Of a DNA stretch of 64,000 nucleotides, positions 1-8,494 are shown in pieces. The DNA is taken from positions 124,001 through 188,000 of the forward strand of contig JAFROX010000001.1 in NCBI GenBank assembly GCA_017429475.1. The letters are read 5' to 3'. The position numbers were made by a program, and so were the translations under genes. Source of the stretch: Bacteroidales bacterium (GTDB taxonomy: Bacteria; Bacteroidota; Bacteroidia; Bacteroidales; UBA932). The notes beneath the pieces were generated by a model that worked only from the letters and a program-made list of their open reading frames with translations, did no database searches and was not told the DNA's origin. Within the stretch, counting starts at the first letter, position 1. Each line of letters opens with the position of its first letter.

Positions 1-1
1 C

Positions 2-361
2 CTGATACACTTCAACCCCTGGCAGGCCATCCCCGCCTTCATCCTCGGATGCTTCTTCGGCTGGATCTACTACAAGACTCACAGCATCTGGGCCTGCATT
101 TTCATGCACTTCGTCAACAATGCGACCTCTGCCGCACTGACACTGCTCTTCCCTGAGATCGGCGTCAACCAGACCCTCTCTTCAGTGATGGGCAAAGGTA
201 CCTATGCCATAGTCTTCTTCTCTGCCCTCGCAGTCCTTTGCGCAATAATCTATCTGCTTTACAAAAAACTGGACAACCATGACGAAGCTGCATCCTTTGA
301 AGTTCAATGCGATCCTCAAGAACCGGGTCTGGGGTGGGAGAAAACTGACGACAGTTTATAA
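2..361 (+). CDS. CPBP family intramembrane metalloprotease (C-terminal fragment)
   Basis: The reading frame is open from the window edge, so only the C-terminal 119 residues are visible. It shows a hydrophobic helix followed by the short motif FMHFVNN, which matches the last conserved histidine/asparagine motif of CPBP (Abi/CAAX-like) membrane proteases, then another membrane segment and a charged cytoplasmic tail. These enzymes are predicted membrane glutamic-type proteases, usually of unknown substrate. The 3' end overlaps the start of the mannose-6-phosphate isomerase gene by 83 bases. The family call rests on the final motif and hydrophobic pattern, because the catalytic EExxxR motif lies outside the window. 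Confidence 0.75.
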   Translation: MIHFNPWQAIPAFILGCFFGWIYYKTHSIWACIFMHFVNNATSAALTLLFPEIGVNQTLSSVMGKGTYAIVFFSALAVLCAIIYLLYKKLDNHDEAASFEVQCDPQEPGLGWEKTDDSL

Positions 362-1334
362 CCAGCACCTGCCCGGGGGCGAAGAATCCGCCGGCCTCGA
401 TCCCGACCATATCGGCGAAAGCTGGATCCTGAGCGACATGGGCTCCGACGAGAGCGTCGTCAGCGAGGGATTCCTCGAAGGCAACACGCTTGAAGACGTA
501 CTCGAGACCTATCTGGGCGACCTGGTGGGCGACGCAGTCTATGACAGATACCGCAACCAGTTCCCGCTGCTGATCAAGCTCCTGGACATCAACGACAGGC
601 TCAGCGTACAGGTCCATCCCGATGACACGACTGCCGCACAGCGCTACGACAGCTATGGCAAGAAGGAATGCTGGTACGTACTGGAGGCCGACGACGATGC
701 CGTGATTTGGCTTGGATTCAAGAAAGACGTCACTGCGGAGGAGTTTTACCAGGCATGCAAGCAGGGAAACGCAGACAAGCTGCTGAACGAGTTTCATCCT
801 AAAAAGGGCGAATGCTACCTTATCAATCCCGGCACTGTGCACGCCGCAGGCGGAGGTCTCGTGATAGCGGAGGTGCAGCAGTCGAGCGACATCACCCTGA
901 GACTCTACGACTGGGGCCGTGAGAACAACCCGGCCACCGCACGCGCGATGAACCTGGAAGAGGCCATCGACATCATCGATTTCCACGCACTGGATGCAGA
1001 AGGATGCATTGTCCGCAAGCCCCAAAGTGGCAAGGCCATTTTCGACACCGACAGGTTCACCCTCACGAAGATCGGCCTGACCGGGCCATATCTCGTCAAT
1101 CCCGAGCAGTCGGACAGTTTCATCATATACATCTGCATTGAAGGTTCAGTGGAGGTCCAGGCGCCGCAGGCTGACGGACGCAACCAGGCATATAAACTCG
1201 AGAAAGGGCAGCTGATACTCATTCCCGCATCCCTGGAAGAATGCCTCATCGTTCCCACCCGCCAGGGATCATCAGTGCTTGAAACTTACGTCAAGGTCGA
1301 AGAAAACGAAAAAGACGATTACATCAACGGATAA
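279..1334 (+). CDS. manA: Mannose-6-phosphate isomerase, class I
   Basis: This 351-residue cytoplasmic protein should interconvert fructose-6-phosphate and mannose-6-phosphate. The N-terminus has the family signature LKNRVWGG. The cupin region carries the metal-ligand motif QVHPDD near residue 109 and NPGTVHAAGGG near residue 185, which are typical of zinc-dependent type I isomerases in Bacteroidota. The length is slightly above the usual short form (about 320). The start lies inside the preceding protease gene, but the encoded N-terminus aligns with the family's usual beginning, so the 83-base overlap is probably real. It leads a close pair with the S4-domain gene three bases downstream. Confidence 0.9.
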   Translation: MTKLHPLKFNAILKNRVWGGRKLTTVYNQHLPGGEESAGLDPDHIGESWILSDMGSDESVVSEGFLEGNTLEDVLETYLGDLVGDAVYDRYRNQFPLLIKLLDINDRLSVQVHPDDTTAAQRYDSYGKKECWYVLEADDDAVIWLGFKKDVTAEEFYQACKQGNADKLLNEFHPKKGECYLINPGTVHAAGGGLVIAEVQQSSDITLRLYDWGRENNPATARAMNLEEAIDIIDFHALDAEGCIVRKPQSGKAIFDTDRFTLTKIGLTGPYLVNPEQSDSFIIYICIEGSVEVQAPQADGRNQAYKLEKGQLILIPASLEECLIVPTRQGSSVLETYVKVEENEKDDYING

Positions 1335-1337
1335 GAT

Positions 1338-1748
1338 ATGGCTGATTCTACAAGAATAGACAAATTCCTGTGGTCCATCAGGGTGTTCAAGACACGGGCA
1401 GATGCCACAGAAGCCTGCAAGGGCGGCAAAGTCACCGTCAACGGCCAGGATGCAAAACCGTCCAAGGAAGTCAAGGGCGGAGATGTCGTTTCCGTACGCA
1501 AGGGAGCCATTCACTATACCTACAAGGTGCTTCTGCCCATTGAGAAACGGCAGGGCGCCAAGGAAGTCGAGAAATATGCCCAGAATCTCACCCCCGAGAG
1601 CGAACTGAAAAAAATAAATGCCCCCGTGGAGACATTCTTCGTGAAAAGGGACCGGGGAGCCGGGCGCCCTACAAAAAAAGAAAGGAGGGAGATGGACGGT
1701 CTCTACGACTCTCTGTGGGATTCGTCAGATTCCTTCGACGGCGACTGA
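1338..1748 (+). CDS. S4-domain RNA-binding protein (Hsp15-like)
   Basis: This 136-residue protein starts with an S4 RNA-binding domain (residues 6-65, beginning RIDKFLWSIRVFKTR), the arrangement of the ribosome-associated heat shock protein Hsp15/HslR. HslR recycles 50S subunits that still carry nascent chain-tRNA. The C-terminus is basic (GRPTKKERR) and then acidic. It lies three bases after manA and is probably cotranscribed with it. Its last 46 bases overlap the 3' end of the convergent pth gene. It acts in the cytoplasm; the exact role in Bacteroidota is inferred from the family. Confidence 0.85.
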   Translation: MADSTRIDKFLWSIRVFKTRADATEACKGGKVTVNGQDAKPSKEVKGGDVVSVRKGAIHYTYKVLLPIEKRQGAKEVEKYAQNLTPESELKKINAPVETFFVKRDRGAGRPTKKERREMDGLYDSLWDSSDSFDGD

Positions 1749-2332
1749 AGCGGCGACGGCATCTGAGCCGACTTCGCGTTGCACTGTGTCATAGCCCTGT
1801 CGATACCTTCAAGAACATACTGTCTGATGGCGGCTGTCGTGCGTTCGAGCAGCTGCGGGAGCGCTCTTTTCTCTTCGAGCAGTAGTTCGCTGAGCACGAA
1901 ATCGACCTGACCTCCGGGGAGGAATCCGTTGCCTATGCCTATTCTCAGACGGGCGTAGTTGTCTGTTGCCAAACAATAATCTATGCTCTCCAGGCCGTTA
2001 TGGCCGCCTGTGCTGCCTCTCTTGCGCATCCTCAGGGTACCGAAATCGAGGGCGAAATCGTCAACGACCACCATCAGGTTCTCCAGGGGAATATTGAGCT
2101 TCTTCAGCCAATAGCGCACGGCTTCGCCGCTGAGATTCATATAGGTAGAGGGCTTGAGAAGGGTGACTATGTTGTTCTTCAGACGGAATTCGGCGATGCT
2201 GCCGTATCTCTCCGTAGAAAAAACAACATTGGATGCCCCGGCAAGGGCATCCAATGCCATAAATCCCATATTGTGACGGGTGAGTGCATATTCTGCGCCG
2301 ATGTTACCCAATCCTGCGATCAAGTAATTCAT
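1703..2332 (-). CDS. pth: Peptidyl-tRNA hydrolase
   Basis: This 209-residue enzyme releases tRNA from stalled peptidyl-tRNA by hydrolysing the ester bond. Family hallmarks are visible: GLGN with Asn10, the catalytic His20 in TRHNMGF, the conserved aspartate in VVDDFALDFG and the glycine-rich GSTGGHNGL segment. It lies 17 bases downstream of rplY on the same strand, a pairing common in bacteria, so the two are likely one transcript. The C-terminal tail is serine-rich and overlaps the convergent S4-domain gene by 46 bases. Confidence 0.95.
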   Translation of the reverse strand: MNYLIAGLGNIGAEYALTRHNMGFMALDALAGASNVVFSTERYGSIAEFRLKNNIVTLLKPSTYMNLSGEAVRYWLKKLNIPLENLMVVVDDFALDFGTLRMRKRGSTGGHNGLESIDYCLATDNYARLRIGIGNGFLPGGQVDFVLSELLLEEKRALPQLLERTTAAIRQYVLEGIDRAMTQCNAKSAQMPSPLQSPSKESDESHRES

Positions 2333-2349
2333 ACCCGTCTTGAAGCAAA

Positions 2350-2934
2350 TTAAGCGTTGGCTTCAGCCTCAGCAGCTGCAGCGACAGCGTTGCGGGTAGC
2401 CTTGACAGCGCAAACGATAGCAGTCTTCGGGGTAACGATGTTCACCTTGTCGTAGTGAAGGTCACCTGCGTTGATGCGTTTTCCGAGCTTGAGGGTAGTG
2501 ATGTCTACGGGAAGCTCATCCGGAAGGTCAGCCATAAGGGCGCTGACGCGGAGTTTGCGTACATTCACTGAAAGCTTGCCACCTTGCCTTACGCCTTCTG
2601 AGTTACCGAAGATGCGTACGGGAACGTCGATAGTGATAGGCTTGTCATCTGATACGGCTACGAAATCTACGTGGAGAGGTCTGTCGTTAACAGGATGGAA
2701 CTGAATTTCACGGACAACAGCGTTGCATTTCTTTCCGTCGATGTCGAGGTCGATGATGAATGAAGCGGGCTGGCTGAGGAAAGTCACGAATTCTTTCTCG
2801 TCGATAGCGAAAGCTACATTCTCCACACCGTTACCATAGAAATTGCAGGGAACCTTGCCTGCTTTGCGGACTTCTCTGATATCCGCCTTTGAGCCGACTT
2901 TGCGTGAAGTGCCGGCGATTGCATAATGTTTCAT
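2350..2934 (-). CDS. rplY: 50S ribosomal protein L25 (general stress protein Ctc type)
   Basis: This 194-residue protein has the two-domain CTC layout: an N-terminal L25 5S-rRNA-binding beta-barrel (residues 5-90, with KVPCNFYG and REIQFHP) and a C-terminal TL5/L25 extension to about residue 180, ending in an alanine/glutamate-rich tail. It binds 5S rRNA on the central protuberance of the large subunit. It is first in a probable rplY-pth operon, about 95 bases downstream of a promoter-like sequence and preceded by two small hairpins in the leader. Confidence 0.95.
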   Translation of the reverse strand: MKHYAIAGTSRKVGSKADIREVRKAGKVPCNFYGNGVENVAFAIDEKEFVTFLSQPASFIIDLDIDGKKCNAVVREIQFHPVNDRPLHVDFVAVSDDKPITIDVPVRIFGNSEGVRQGGKLSVNVRKLRVSALMADLPDELPVDITTLKLGKRINAGDLHYDKVNIVTPKTAIVCAVKATRNAVAAAAEAEANA

Positions 2935-2967
2935 TGATAAAAACTTAAAAATGTGTTACTCAAATCA

Positions 2968-3023
2968 GGACGGGCCACAGGGCCGTCCCTTTTCCCATTG
3001 CACCAAAACACCCAGAGTGTTTT
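2968..3023 (-). other. Hairpins in the rplY leader or C11-peptidase 3' region
   Basis: Two inverted repeats lie between the peptidase stop and the rplY start. One pairs AAAACAC with GTGTTTT around 3005-3023, and the other pairs GGACGG with CCGTCC at 2968-2988. In the minus direction they fall in the inferred 5' leader of rplY. A weak terminator role for the upstream peptidase gene cannot be excluded, but no good T-tract follows either stem on that strand. Confidence 0.45.
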
Positions 3024-3034
3024 ATATTGCGCGG

Positions 3035-3064
3035 CAAAAGTACAAAAAAAAGGATTATATCAAA
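3035..3064 (-). promoter_or_regulatory. Bacteroidota-type promoter for rplY-pth
   Basis: On the minus strand TTTG (3061-3064) is followed after 18 bases by TACTTTTG (3035-3042), which fits the -33/-7 consensus TTTG-N19-21-TAnnTTTG within one base of spacing. The inferred start site near 3028 would give rplY a leader of roughly 95 bases. Confidence 0.6.
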
Positions 3065-3066
3065 AA

Positions 3067-4224
3067 TTATTGCAAGACACCCGTATCTTGCGTCCAATCA
3101 AGGGTTTTGTAATAGTTGTTGAGATAGGTGGCGCTCGTGATCGGGATATATGTGCTCAGTCCGCTGTGGGTCCTGACTCTCACGACGCTGAGAATCCAGT
3201 CTGTCGCCAGCTTATAGGGCACGCAGAGGTCCATCGTCCTAGAGAACTCTGAGAACTCGCTGTCGGTGGCGAACTTGCTGACATAGTCGCTCAGGTCGTA
3301 GAACCAATGCTTGTCACCGGTATAATAGCGCTGCACGGAGTTGGGGTCAACCGACGGCATATCGCTGCGGTGGGCATTGTAGATCCTCCTGCATACGGCC
3401 GCAAGCTCGTCAAGATGACGGCAGTCAATGAGGGAAACAGTTGCCGTGCGGCTCATTCCGCTCAGTGAGTTGTAGAATTGGTAATACCTGTCGCAAATAT
3501 CCCTGAGGCCTGCCGTTCCCTGGGAGTGGTCATAGAAGAAATCATCCGTCAGGGATGTATAGGGGAAGCCGTCCACAAGCACCTCGGCACAACTGGCTAT
3601 GATATAGTCGGTCTTGTCGCGAAGCTGATATGCCACCTCTACCGTAGCCATCAGACAGCTGTCGAAAAGGATGAATTCGTAGTGGCGGGTAATGGCGTCG
3701 GCCAGGTAGCGTATGTCCATTTCGGTTTCTCCTTCCTGAGCGAACGACTTCGACGCTGCGGACTGGGATTCCTTGGGACGGGCGTAATATCCGGGAGGAA
3801 GCCAGCCGGTGCCGTGAGACCAGAGTATCAGGCCGCGATGGTCGCTTGGGAAGAAATATTCGACATCGTCCAGCACCCGCTTGAAATGGTCGGCATCGGC
3901 ACTGTTGAAATTCTTGTCGTAAAGCTTGACCAGTTCCTTGACGACATTTCCTTCTGATGTAGAGTAATATCTGTGGAGCGAGGGTGTGCCGCTGCCGTCA
4001 TCGAGGAATATCAGCATTGCCTCGTCCTTGTTGGTACGGACGGGAAGACGGCCCCGCACGAGATTGGCAAGGTCGGTCTCGGCATATGGCTGCAGGTTGT
4101 TGCCGTCGCACGCGAGATACATCAGCACGGTCCGGGAGAATTGCTGAGGACGCGGGGTATCCAGCTTTATGCAGGACGGGAGTGTCAGTGCAAATGCCAG
4201 GATTATAGCTGCAAACCGTTTCAT
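3067..4224 (-). CDS. Clostripain-related (C11) cysteine peptidase lipoprotein
   Basis: This 385-residue exported protein begins with a lipoprotein signal peptide ending LTLPSC (lipidated Cys18). The C11 catalytic pair is visible: His137 in LILWSHGTGW and Cys190 in LFDSCLM, followed by the IIASCAEV strand. C11 enzymes cleave after basic residues and in Bacteroidota are often surface or periplasmic. The start overlaps the stop of the upstream MBL hydrolase gene by four bases (ATGA), indicating translational coupling. Natural substrate is unknown. Confidence 0.85.
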   Translation of the reverse strand: MKRFAAIILAFALTLPSCIKLDTPRPQQFSRTVLMYLACDGNNLQPYAETDLANLVRGRLPVRTNKDEAMLIFLDDGSGTPSLHRYYSTSEGNVVKELVKLYDKNFNSADADHFKRVLDDVEYFFPSDHRGLILWSHGTGWLPPGYYARPKESQSAASKSFAQEGETEMDIRYLADAITRHYEFILFDSCLMATVEVAYQLRDKTDYIIASCAEVLVDGFPYTSLTDDFFYDHSQGTAGLRDICDRYYQFYNSLSGMSRTATVSLIDCRHLDELAAVCRRIYNAHRSDMPSVDPNSVQRYYTGDKHWFYDLSDYVSKFATDSEFSEFSRTMDLCVPYKLATDWILSVVRVRTHSGLSTYIPITSATYLNNYYKTLDWTQDTGVLQ

Positions 4225-4988
4225 ACTTCTACTGTCAGGGTGTCATATGCAGGATACACACCTTCGGGGAGTGATGCTGCAAACTGCAAATATGGGGCCA
4301 GCCGATGGGATATGTGGGTGATGAATGACTTTCCGGCACCCACCCTCTTTATCACTGCAAGTGCCTCGTCCAGGCCGAAGTGCGAAGGGTGGGGCTTGTA
4401 GGTCACGCAGTTTATAACGAACACGTCCAGACCGCGCAGCTTCTCGAACTCTTCTTCGGGAATGCTGTTGGCATCGGTTAAATAGCCGATGGTCCCTATC
4501 CTGAAGCCCAGTACCGGCAGTTTTGCGTGGAATGCCCTGATGGGGATTATTTCCACACCGTTTACACTGAATGGCTGGTCGGGGCCTATTGTCTGGAGAA
4601 GGAAACGCGGACTTCCGGGATAAATCTTGTCAGAATCGAAGGCATAGGCATATTCCAGCTTCAGGGATTCCTGCACATACTCTTCACAATAGATCGGGAA
4701 TGAGCGCCTCTCCAGGAAATTGATGGCGCGCACATCGTCCAGGCCTCCGGTATGGTCCTTATGGTTATGTGTGAGCAGGATTGCATCCAGGTGTTCTGTA
4801 TGGGAACGCAGCATCTGGTACCTGAAATCGGGACCGGCGTCGATGAGTATCTTCTGCCCGTCGGCTTCGATGAGAGCGCTTGTGCGCAGTCTCTTGTCCC
4901 TTGGATCCTCGGAGAGGCACACCGGGCAGTGGCATCCGATGACCGGGACGCCCTGGGATGTTCCTGTGCCGAAGAATGTGATCCGCAT
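4221..4988 (-). CDS. MBL-fold metallohydrolase (PhnP-like)
   Basis: This 255-residue protein has the metallo-beta-lactamase fold. It shows the opening FFGTGTSQG, a Cys cluster GCHCPVC like the structural zinc site of PhnP-type phosphodiesterases, and the metal motif THNHKDH (His74, His76, Asp78, His79). PhnP acts on phosphoribosyl cyclic phosphate, but many Bacteroidota homologues lack phn genes, and none is seen here. The ATG at 4988 is preferred over an in-frame TTG six bases upstream because it places MRITFFGTG at the N-terminus as in homologues. It is translationally coupled to the C11 peptidase gene. Confidence 0.85.
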   Translation of the reverse strand: MRITFFGTGTSQGVPVIGCHCPVCLSEDPRDKRLRTSALIEADGQKILIDAGPDFRYQMLRSHTEHLDAILLTHNHKDHTGGLDDVRAINFLERRSFPIYCEEYVQESLKLEYAYAFDSDKIYPGSPRFLLQTIGPDQPFSVNGVEIIPIRAFHAKLPVLGFRIGTIGYLTDANSIPEEEFEKLRGLDVFVINCVTYKPHPSHFGLDEALAVIKRVGAGKSFITHISHRLAPYLQFAASLPEGVYPAYDTLTVEV

Positions 4989-5024
4989 AAGCAATTAATA
5001 TTCTGCGAATGTACTAATTTTCCA

Positions 5025-5032
5025 TACCTTTG
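5025..5032 (+). promoter_or_regulatory. -7 promoter box (TACCTTTG) close to a start codon
   Basis: TACCTTTG matches TAnnTTTG and ends five bases before the ATG at 5038. No convincing -33 element is seen. If used, the mRNA would be nearly leaderless. Confidence 0.5.
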
Positions 5033-5037
5033 CATAT

Positions 5038-5742
5038 ATGAAAGGCCATTTATTTCTCATCCCCACACCTCTCGGAGGCGACGACCTGCGTTATGTGCTG
5101 CCCGACCCCGTCTTTGACGCCGTGGCAAGGCTCGACACTTTCGTGGTCGAAGAAATACGCACCGCAAGGCGCTTCCTGTCAGCCGCCGGTCTCAAGGGGA
5201 AGATCGAAGGCCTGGAACTGCACGAACTCAACGAGCACTCGACTGCACAGGATGCCGAACGCTATCTCCAGCTGCTTATGGACGGACGCGACGTCGGTCT
5301 TCTGAGCGAGGCCGGGCTTCCCGCCGTGGCAGACCCCGGTGCTGCGCTCGTGAAACTGGCCCAGGAACACGACATAGATGTCATCCCCCTGACTGGGCCT
5401 TCGTCCCTGATGCTCGCGCTGATGTCTTCGGGAATGAACGGCCAGAGCTTCGCTTTCAACGGCTATCTTCCGGTCAAGCCGCAGCAGCGCAAGGAGAGCC
5501 TCCGCAAGCTTGAGAAACTTTCGGCCCAGACGGGCCAGACCCAGATTTTGATAGAAACCCCCTACCGCAACGACGCTATGCTGGCAGATATGCTCGAAGT
5601 CTGCAAGGACACGACGCGGATCTGCGTGGCTGCAGACATCACCCTGCCCACACAGTACATAAAGACCCGTACCGTGGCACAGTGGAAAAAGACACCTGTA
5701 TCCATAGGCAAGCGCCCCTGCGTGTTCATAATATCAGCATAG
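5038..5742 (+). CDS. SAM-dependent methyltransferase, RsmI-like tetrapyrrole methylase family
   Basis: This 234-residue protein shows the tetrapyrrole-methylase fold: an N-terminal LFLIPTPLGG loop, the SEAGLPAVADPG motif around residues 86-97 and LTGPSSLMLAL near residue 118. These match the SAM-binding loops of RsmI, which 2'-O-methylates C1402 of 16S rRNA. The N-terminal motif differs from standard RsmI (TPIGN), and Bacteroidota carry this as a second, shorter paralogue, so the substrate is uncertain. It is followed one base later by folB, suggesting an operon with folB and mtaB. Confidence 0.8.
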   Translation: MKGHLFLIPTPLGGDDLRYVLPDPVFDAVARLDTFVVEEIRTARRFLSAAGLKGKIEGLELHELNEHSTAQDAERYLQLLMDGRDVGLLSEAGLPAVADPGAALVKLAQEHDIDVIPLTGPSSLMLALMSSGMNGQSFAFNGYLPVKPQQRKESLRKLEKLSAQTGQTQILIETPYRNDAMLADMLEVCKDTTRICVAADITLPTQYIKTRTVAQWKKTPVSIGKRPCVFIISA

Positions 5743-5743
5743 A

Positions 5744-6121
5744 ATGAACGGCAATCTCGACAAGATAACCCTGACCGGAATGCGATTCTTCGCATTCCAC
5801 GGCTGCCTGGATTGGGAAAGGCAGCACGGAAATGACTTTCAGGTCGACCTGGAATGCTGCCTTGACCTGAGCAGGGCGGCTGAAAGCGACGCCCTGGAAG
5901 ACAGCATCGACTATTCCGAACTCTACAAGGCTGTGGCCACGGAGATGGAGAAGCCTTCAAACCTGCTGGAGCACGTGGCAGGCCGCATAGGCAAGGCAAT
6001 CAGAGACAAATTTCCCCAGATAGCCGGCTGCTCGGTCACTGTCACCAAATTCAATCCTCCCTACGACGGCAAATACGAGCCCAGAGGCCAGGGCTACGCA
6101 TCGGTAACAATCAACTGCTGA
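5744..6121 (+). CDS. folB: Dihydroneopterin aldolase
   Basis: This 125-residue cytoplasmic enzyme should convert dihydroneopterin to hydroxymethyl-dihydropterin in folate synthesis. The motifs match FolB: the opening LTGMRFFAFHGC, the glutamate following it, the DSIDYSELYK segment near residue 47 and LLEHVAGRI near residue 71. The length is normal. It is sandwiched between the methyltransferase and mtaB with one-base gaps, so the three are probably cotranscribed. The GTP cyclohydrolase for the same pathway (folE) is also in this window at 19140-19730. Confidence 0.92.
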   Translation: MNGNLDKITLTGMRFFAFHGCLDWERQHGNDFQVDLECCLDLSRAAESDALEDSIDYSELYKAVATEMEKPSNLLEHVAGRIGKAIRDKFPQIAGCSVTVTKFNPPYDGKYEPRGQGYASVTINC

Positions 6122-6122
6122 T

Positions 6123-7364
6123 ATGGAGAAAACTGTCGCGTTCGTCACCCTCGGCTGCAAGCTGAATTACGCAGAGACCTCAACTATGGCACGCTCCTTC
6201 GAGGAAAGGGGCTGGCGCCACGTCGAGGCGACCTCAGCCGCCGACGTATACGTGATAAACACCTGCTCGGTGACTGAACACGCCGACAAGAAATGCCGCA
6301 ACATAATCCGCCGCCTCCACAAGCTCAATCCGCAGGCGCGCATAGTGGTGACCGGCTGCTACGCACAGTTGAAACCCGAAGAGATATCGTCTCTGGAAGG
6401 TGTCTATGCCGTCCTTGGAGCCAAGGACAAGGGTCGGACAGTGGATGTGGCGACAGAAGGTCCGGGTGGAATCTTCAACAGCCCGAGGGCGGATGCGGTC
6501 AATTTTATGGGTGCATATTCTTCCGGCGAGAGGACCCGTTCATTCCTCAAGGTCCAGGACGGCTGTGACTATTTCTGCACCTACTGTACCGTGCCGCTTG
6601 CCAGGGGCGCCAGCCGCAACATCTCTATTGCGGAACTGACCGCTCAGGCACGCGAGATAGCCGCCGCCGGAATCAAGGAGGTAGTAATAACCGGCGTCAA
6701 CACAGGTGACTTCGGAAAGACCACAAAAGAGTCCTTCCTCGACCTCCTCAAGGCCCTCGAAAATGTGGATGGAATCGAGCGCTACCGGATATCCTCCATC
6801 GAACCCAACCTGCTCACAGAGCAGATCGTAGACTGGATAGCGTCAGGCACCAAGTTCCTCCCCCACTTCCATATTCCTCTGCAGAGCGGCTGTGACAAGA
6901 CTCTCGCAGCGATGCACCGCCGTTACGACACCGAAACCTTTGCCCGCAAGATTGAGTATATACGCTCCAAAATGGACCACGTATTTTTCGGAATCGACGT
7001 CATTGCGGGTTTCCCGGGAGAGACCGATGAAGACTTCCTAGAAACATACCATTTCCTCGAAAGGATTGCACCGGCTTTCATCCACATATTCCCCTATTCC
7101 CGCAGGGCCGGCACAGTGGCCGCTGCGATGAAACCCCAGGTGCAGGAATGCGTCAAGACAAGAAGGGTGGAGATGCTCGAGGAGCTGTGCGACAGGCTGC
7201 ATTCTGATTTCTGCAAGGCCAATGAAGGCCGCCGCGAGCAGGTGTTGTTCGAAAGCACCGACAAAGGCGGCAGGATGTTCGGCTACACCCGCAACTACAT
7301 AAAGGTTGAAAGGCCTTACGACAGCACGAAGATAGGACAGATAGTCGAAGTTGTACTGCCCTGA
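6123..7364 (+). CDS. mtaB: tRNA threonylcarbamoyladenosine methylthiotransferase MtaB
   Basis: This 413-residue radical-SAM enzyme adds a methylthio group to t6A37 of tRNAs decoding ANN codons. The N-terminal UPF0004 domain has GCKLNYAE (Cys12), NTCSV and TGCYAQ, which supply the three ligands of the auxiliary 4Fe-4S cluster. The radical-SAM CxxxCxxC motif is in GCDYFCTYC around residue 147-151. A C-terminal TRAM-like region follows. The signature GCKLNYAE separates MtaB from MiaB and RimO. It is the last gene of the run starting at 5038 and converges with holA four bases later. Confidence 0.92.
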   Translation: MEKTVAFVTLGCKLNYAETSTMARSFEERGWRHVEATSAADVYVINTCSVTEHADKKCRNIIRRLHKLNPQARIVVTGCYAQLKPEEISSLEGVYAVLGAKDKGRTVDVATEGPGGIFNSPRADAVNFMGAYSSGERTRSFLKVQDGCDYFCTYCTVPLARGASRNISIAELTAQAREIAAAGIKEVVITGVNTGDFGKTTKESFLDLLKALENVDGIERYRISSIEPNLLTEQIVDWIASGTKFLPHFHIPLQSGCDKTLAAMHRRYDTETFARKIEYIRSKMDHVFFGIDVIAGFPGETDEDFLETYHFLERIAPAFIHIFPYSRRAGTVAAAMKPQVQECVKTRRVEMLEELCDRLHSDFCKANEGRREQVLFESTDKGGRMFGYTRNYIKVERPYDSTKIGQIVEVVLP

Positions 7365-7368
7365 AAGA

Positions 7369-8430
7369 TTATCCGTTGAGTATCCTTGAGACAAGTTCCA
7401 GCATAAGTTCGCCGTCATCGGCGCTGCCTCGGGCGTTGCTCTTGCTGCGATAGTCGTATTCCCGGAGCGTTGCTATCACCTTCATGCATTTCTTGAGAGG
7501 GTAGTTGCGGGCGGCTGTCTCATATTCACCGATAAAATAGGGATTGATGCCGATAGCTGAAGCTATCTCCTGACGCGAAGCGCGGTCAGCAGCCGCAGCG
7601 TGGTATCTGAGAATCTTGATGAAATGGCTGCTCAGTGCGCCCATCACCATCTGTATCGGAAAGCGTTTGGGACTCTGGCCGAAGAACACCGCAATCTTGT
7701 AGCAGCTTGCCACATCCTTCGACGACAAGGCCTTGGTGAGCTCGAACACGCTGTAATCACGGCTGATCCCGACATTTTCCTCCACGGTGTCGGCGGTTAT
7801 GCGCTTCTGCTCCCCTTCGCCGAAAAGGCGTGAGAGCTTGTCCACCTCCAGGGCGATCTTGTTCAGGTCGGTGCCGCAGGCCTCGGCCAGCATCATCGAT
7901 GCATCCGGGGTTATCTCCATTCCCTTCGACGAGACGTACTTCTCTATCCAGAGCGGAATCCTGCCTTCCGGGACGGGATTGGATTCGAACACTACTCCGA
8001 CCTTGGAGGCATCCTTGTAGAACTTGGTGCGCTTGTCTATGTTCTTGGTGCTGGTATTGTCGTTGGGGGTCTTGTAGCAGACTATCAGAATGGTGGTCGG
8101 GACGATATTGGAATAGTAGTCGGCCAGAATCTCGATCTTCTTCATCATCTGGGCTTCCTTGACCACTACAACCTGGCGTGAGACCATCATCGGATACTGC
8201 CTGGCCGCGCTCACGACCTGTGCCGGGTCGGCATCCGCCCCGTAGAACACCAGCTGCCCGAAATCCCTCTCCTCCGGAGGAAGAGCCCTGTCCATAATCA
8301 GCGAGCAGAGCCGGTCGATGTAGAAATGCTCCTTGCCGAAAAGAAGATAGTACGGGCTGAAGCGGCCGGCAAGGATGTCGGCCTCGATGGCAGCGAACTG
8401 CTGGACTGTGTCTGAAGTGTTTTTTGCCAT
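7369..8430 (-). CDS. holA: DNA polymerase III delta subunit
   Basis: This 353-residue protein is the clamp-loader delta subunit, which opens the beta clamp. It has the HolA N-terminal domain (YYLLFGKEHFYIDRL, residues 25-39) and a C-terminal collar region with a FELTKALSSKD segment. I choose the ATG at 8430 (MAKNTSDTVQQF) rather than longer in-frame starts, because the upstream extension reads through the divergent neighbour's coding sequence and has no similarity to the family. It diverges from the HSDR_N gene with 64 bases between starts. Confidence 0.88.
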   Translation of the reverse strand: MAKNTSDTVQQFAAIEADILAGRFSPYYLLFGKEHFYIDRLCSLIMDRALPPEERDFGQLVFYGADADPAQVVSAARQYPMMVSRQVVVVKEAQMMKKIEILADYYSNIVPTTILIVCYKTPNDNTSTKNIDKRTKFYKDASKVGVVFESNPVPEGRIPLWIEKYVSSKGMEITPDASMMLAEACGTDLNKIALEVDKLSRLFGEGEQKRITADTVEENVGISRDYSVFELTKALSSKDVASCYKIAVFFGQSPKRFPIQMVMGALSSHFIKILRYHAAAADRASRQEIASAIGINPYFIGEYETAARNYPLKKCMKVIATLREYDYRSKSNARGSADDGELMLELVSRILNG

Positions 8431-8464
8431 AAGGATACGTAAGGCGAAGGTAATTATTTTTGAG

Positions 8465-8472
8465 TATCTTTG
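8465..8472 (+). promoter_or_regulatory. -7 promoter box (TATCTTTG)
   Basis: TATCTTTG matches TAnnTTTG and lies 22 bases before the ATG at 8495, a normal leader length. The -33 element is not clear. Confidence 0.5.
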
Positions 8473-8494
8473 CAACGAGCTTAGCCGGCCCGCC

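Noticed and set aside
165-1025. Long minus-strand frame of 286 codons opposite manA
   Set aside because: It has no family-like motif and mirrors a well-supported gene. Such antisense frames recur throughout the window in G+C-rich coding DNA (also opposite the M28 peptidase, cca, leuS and GH31).
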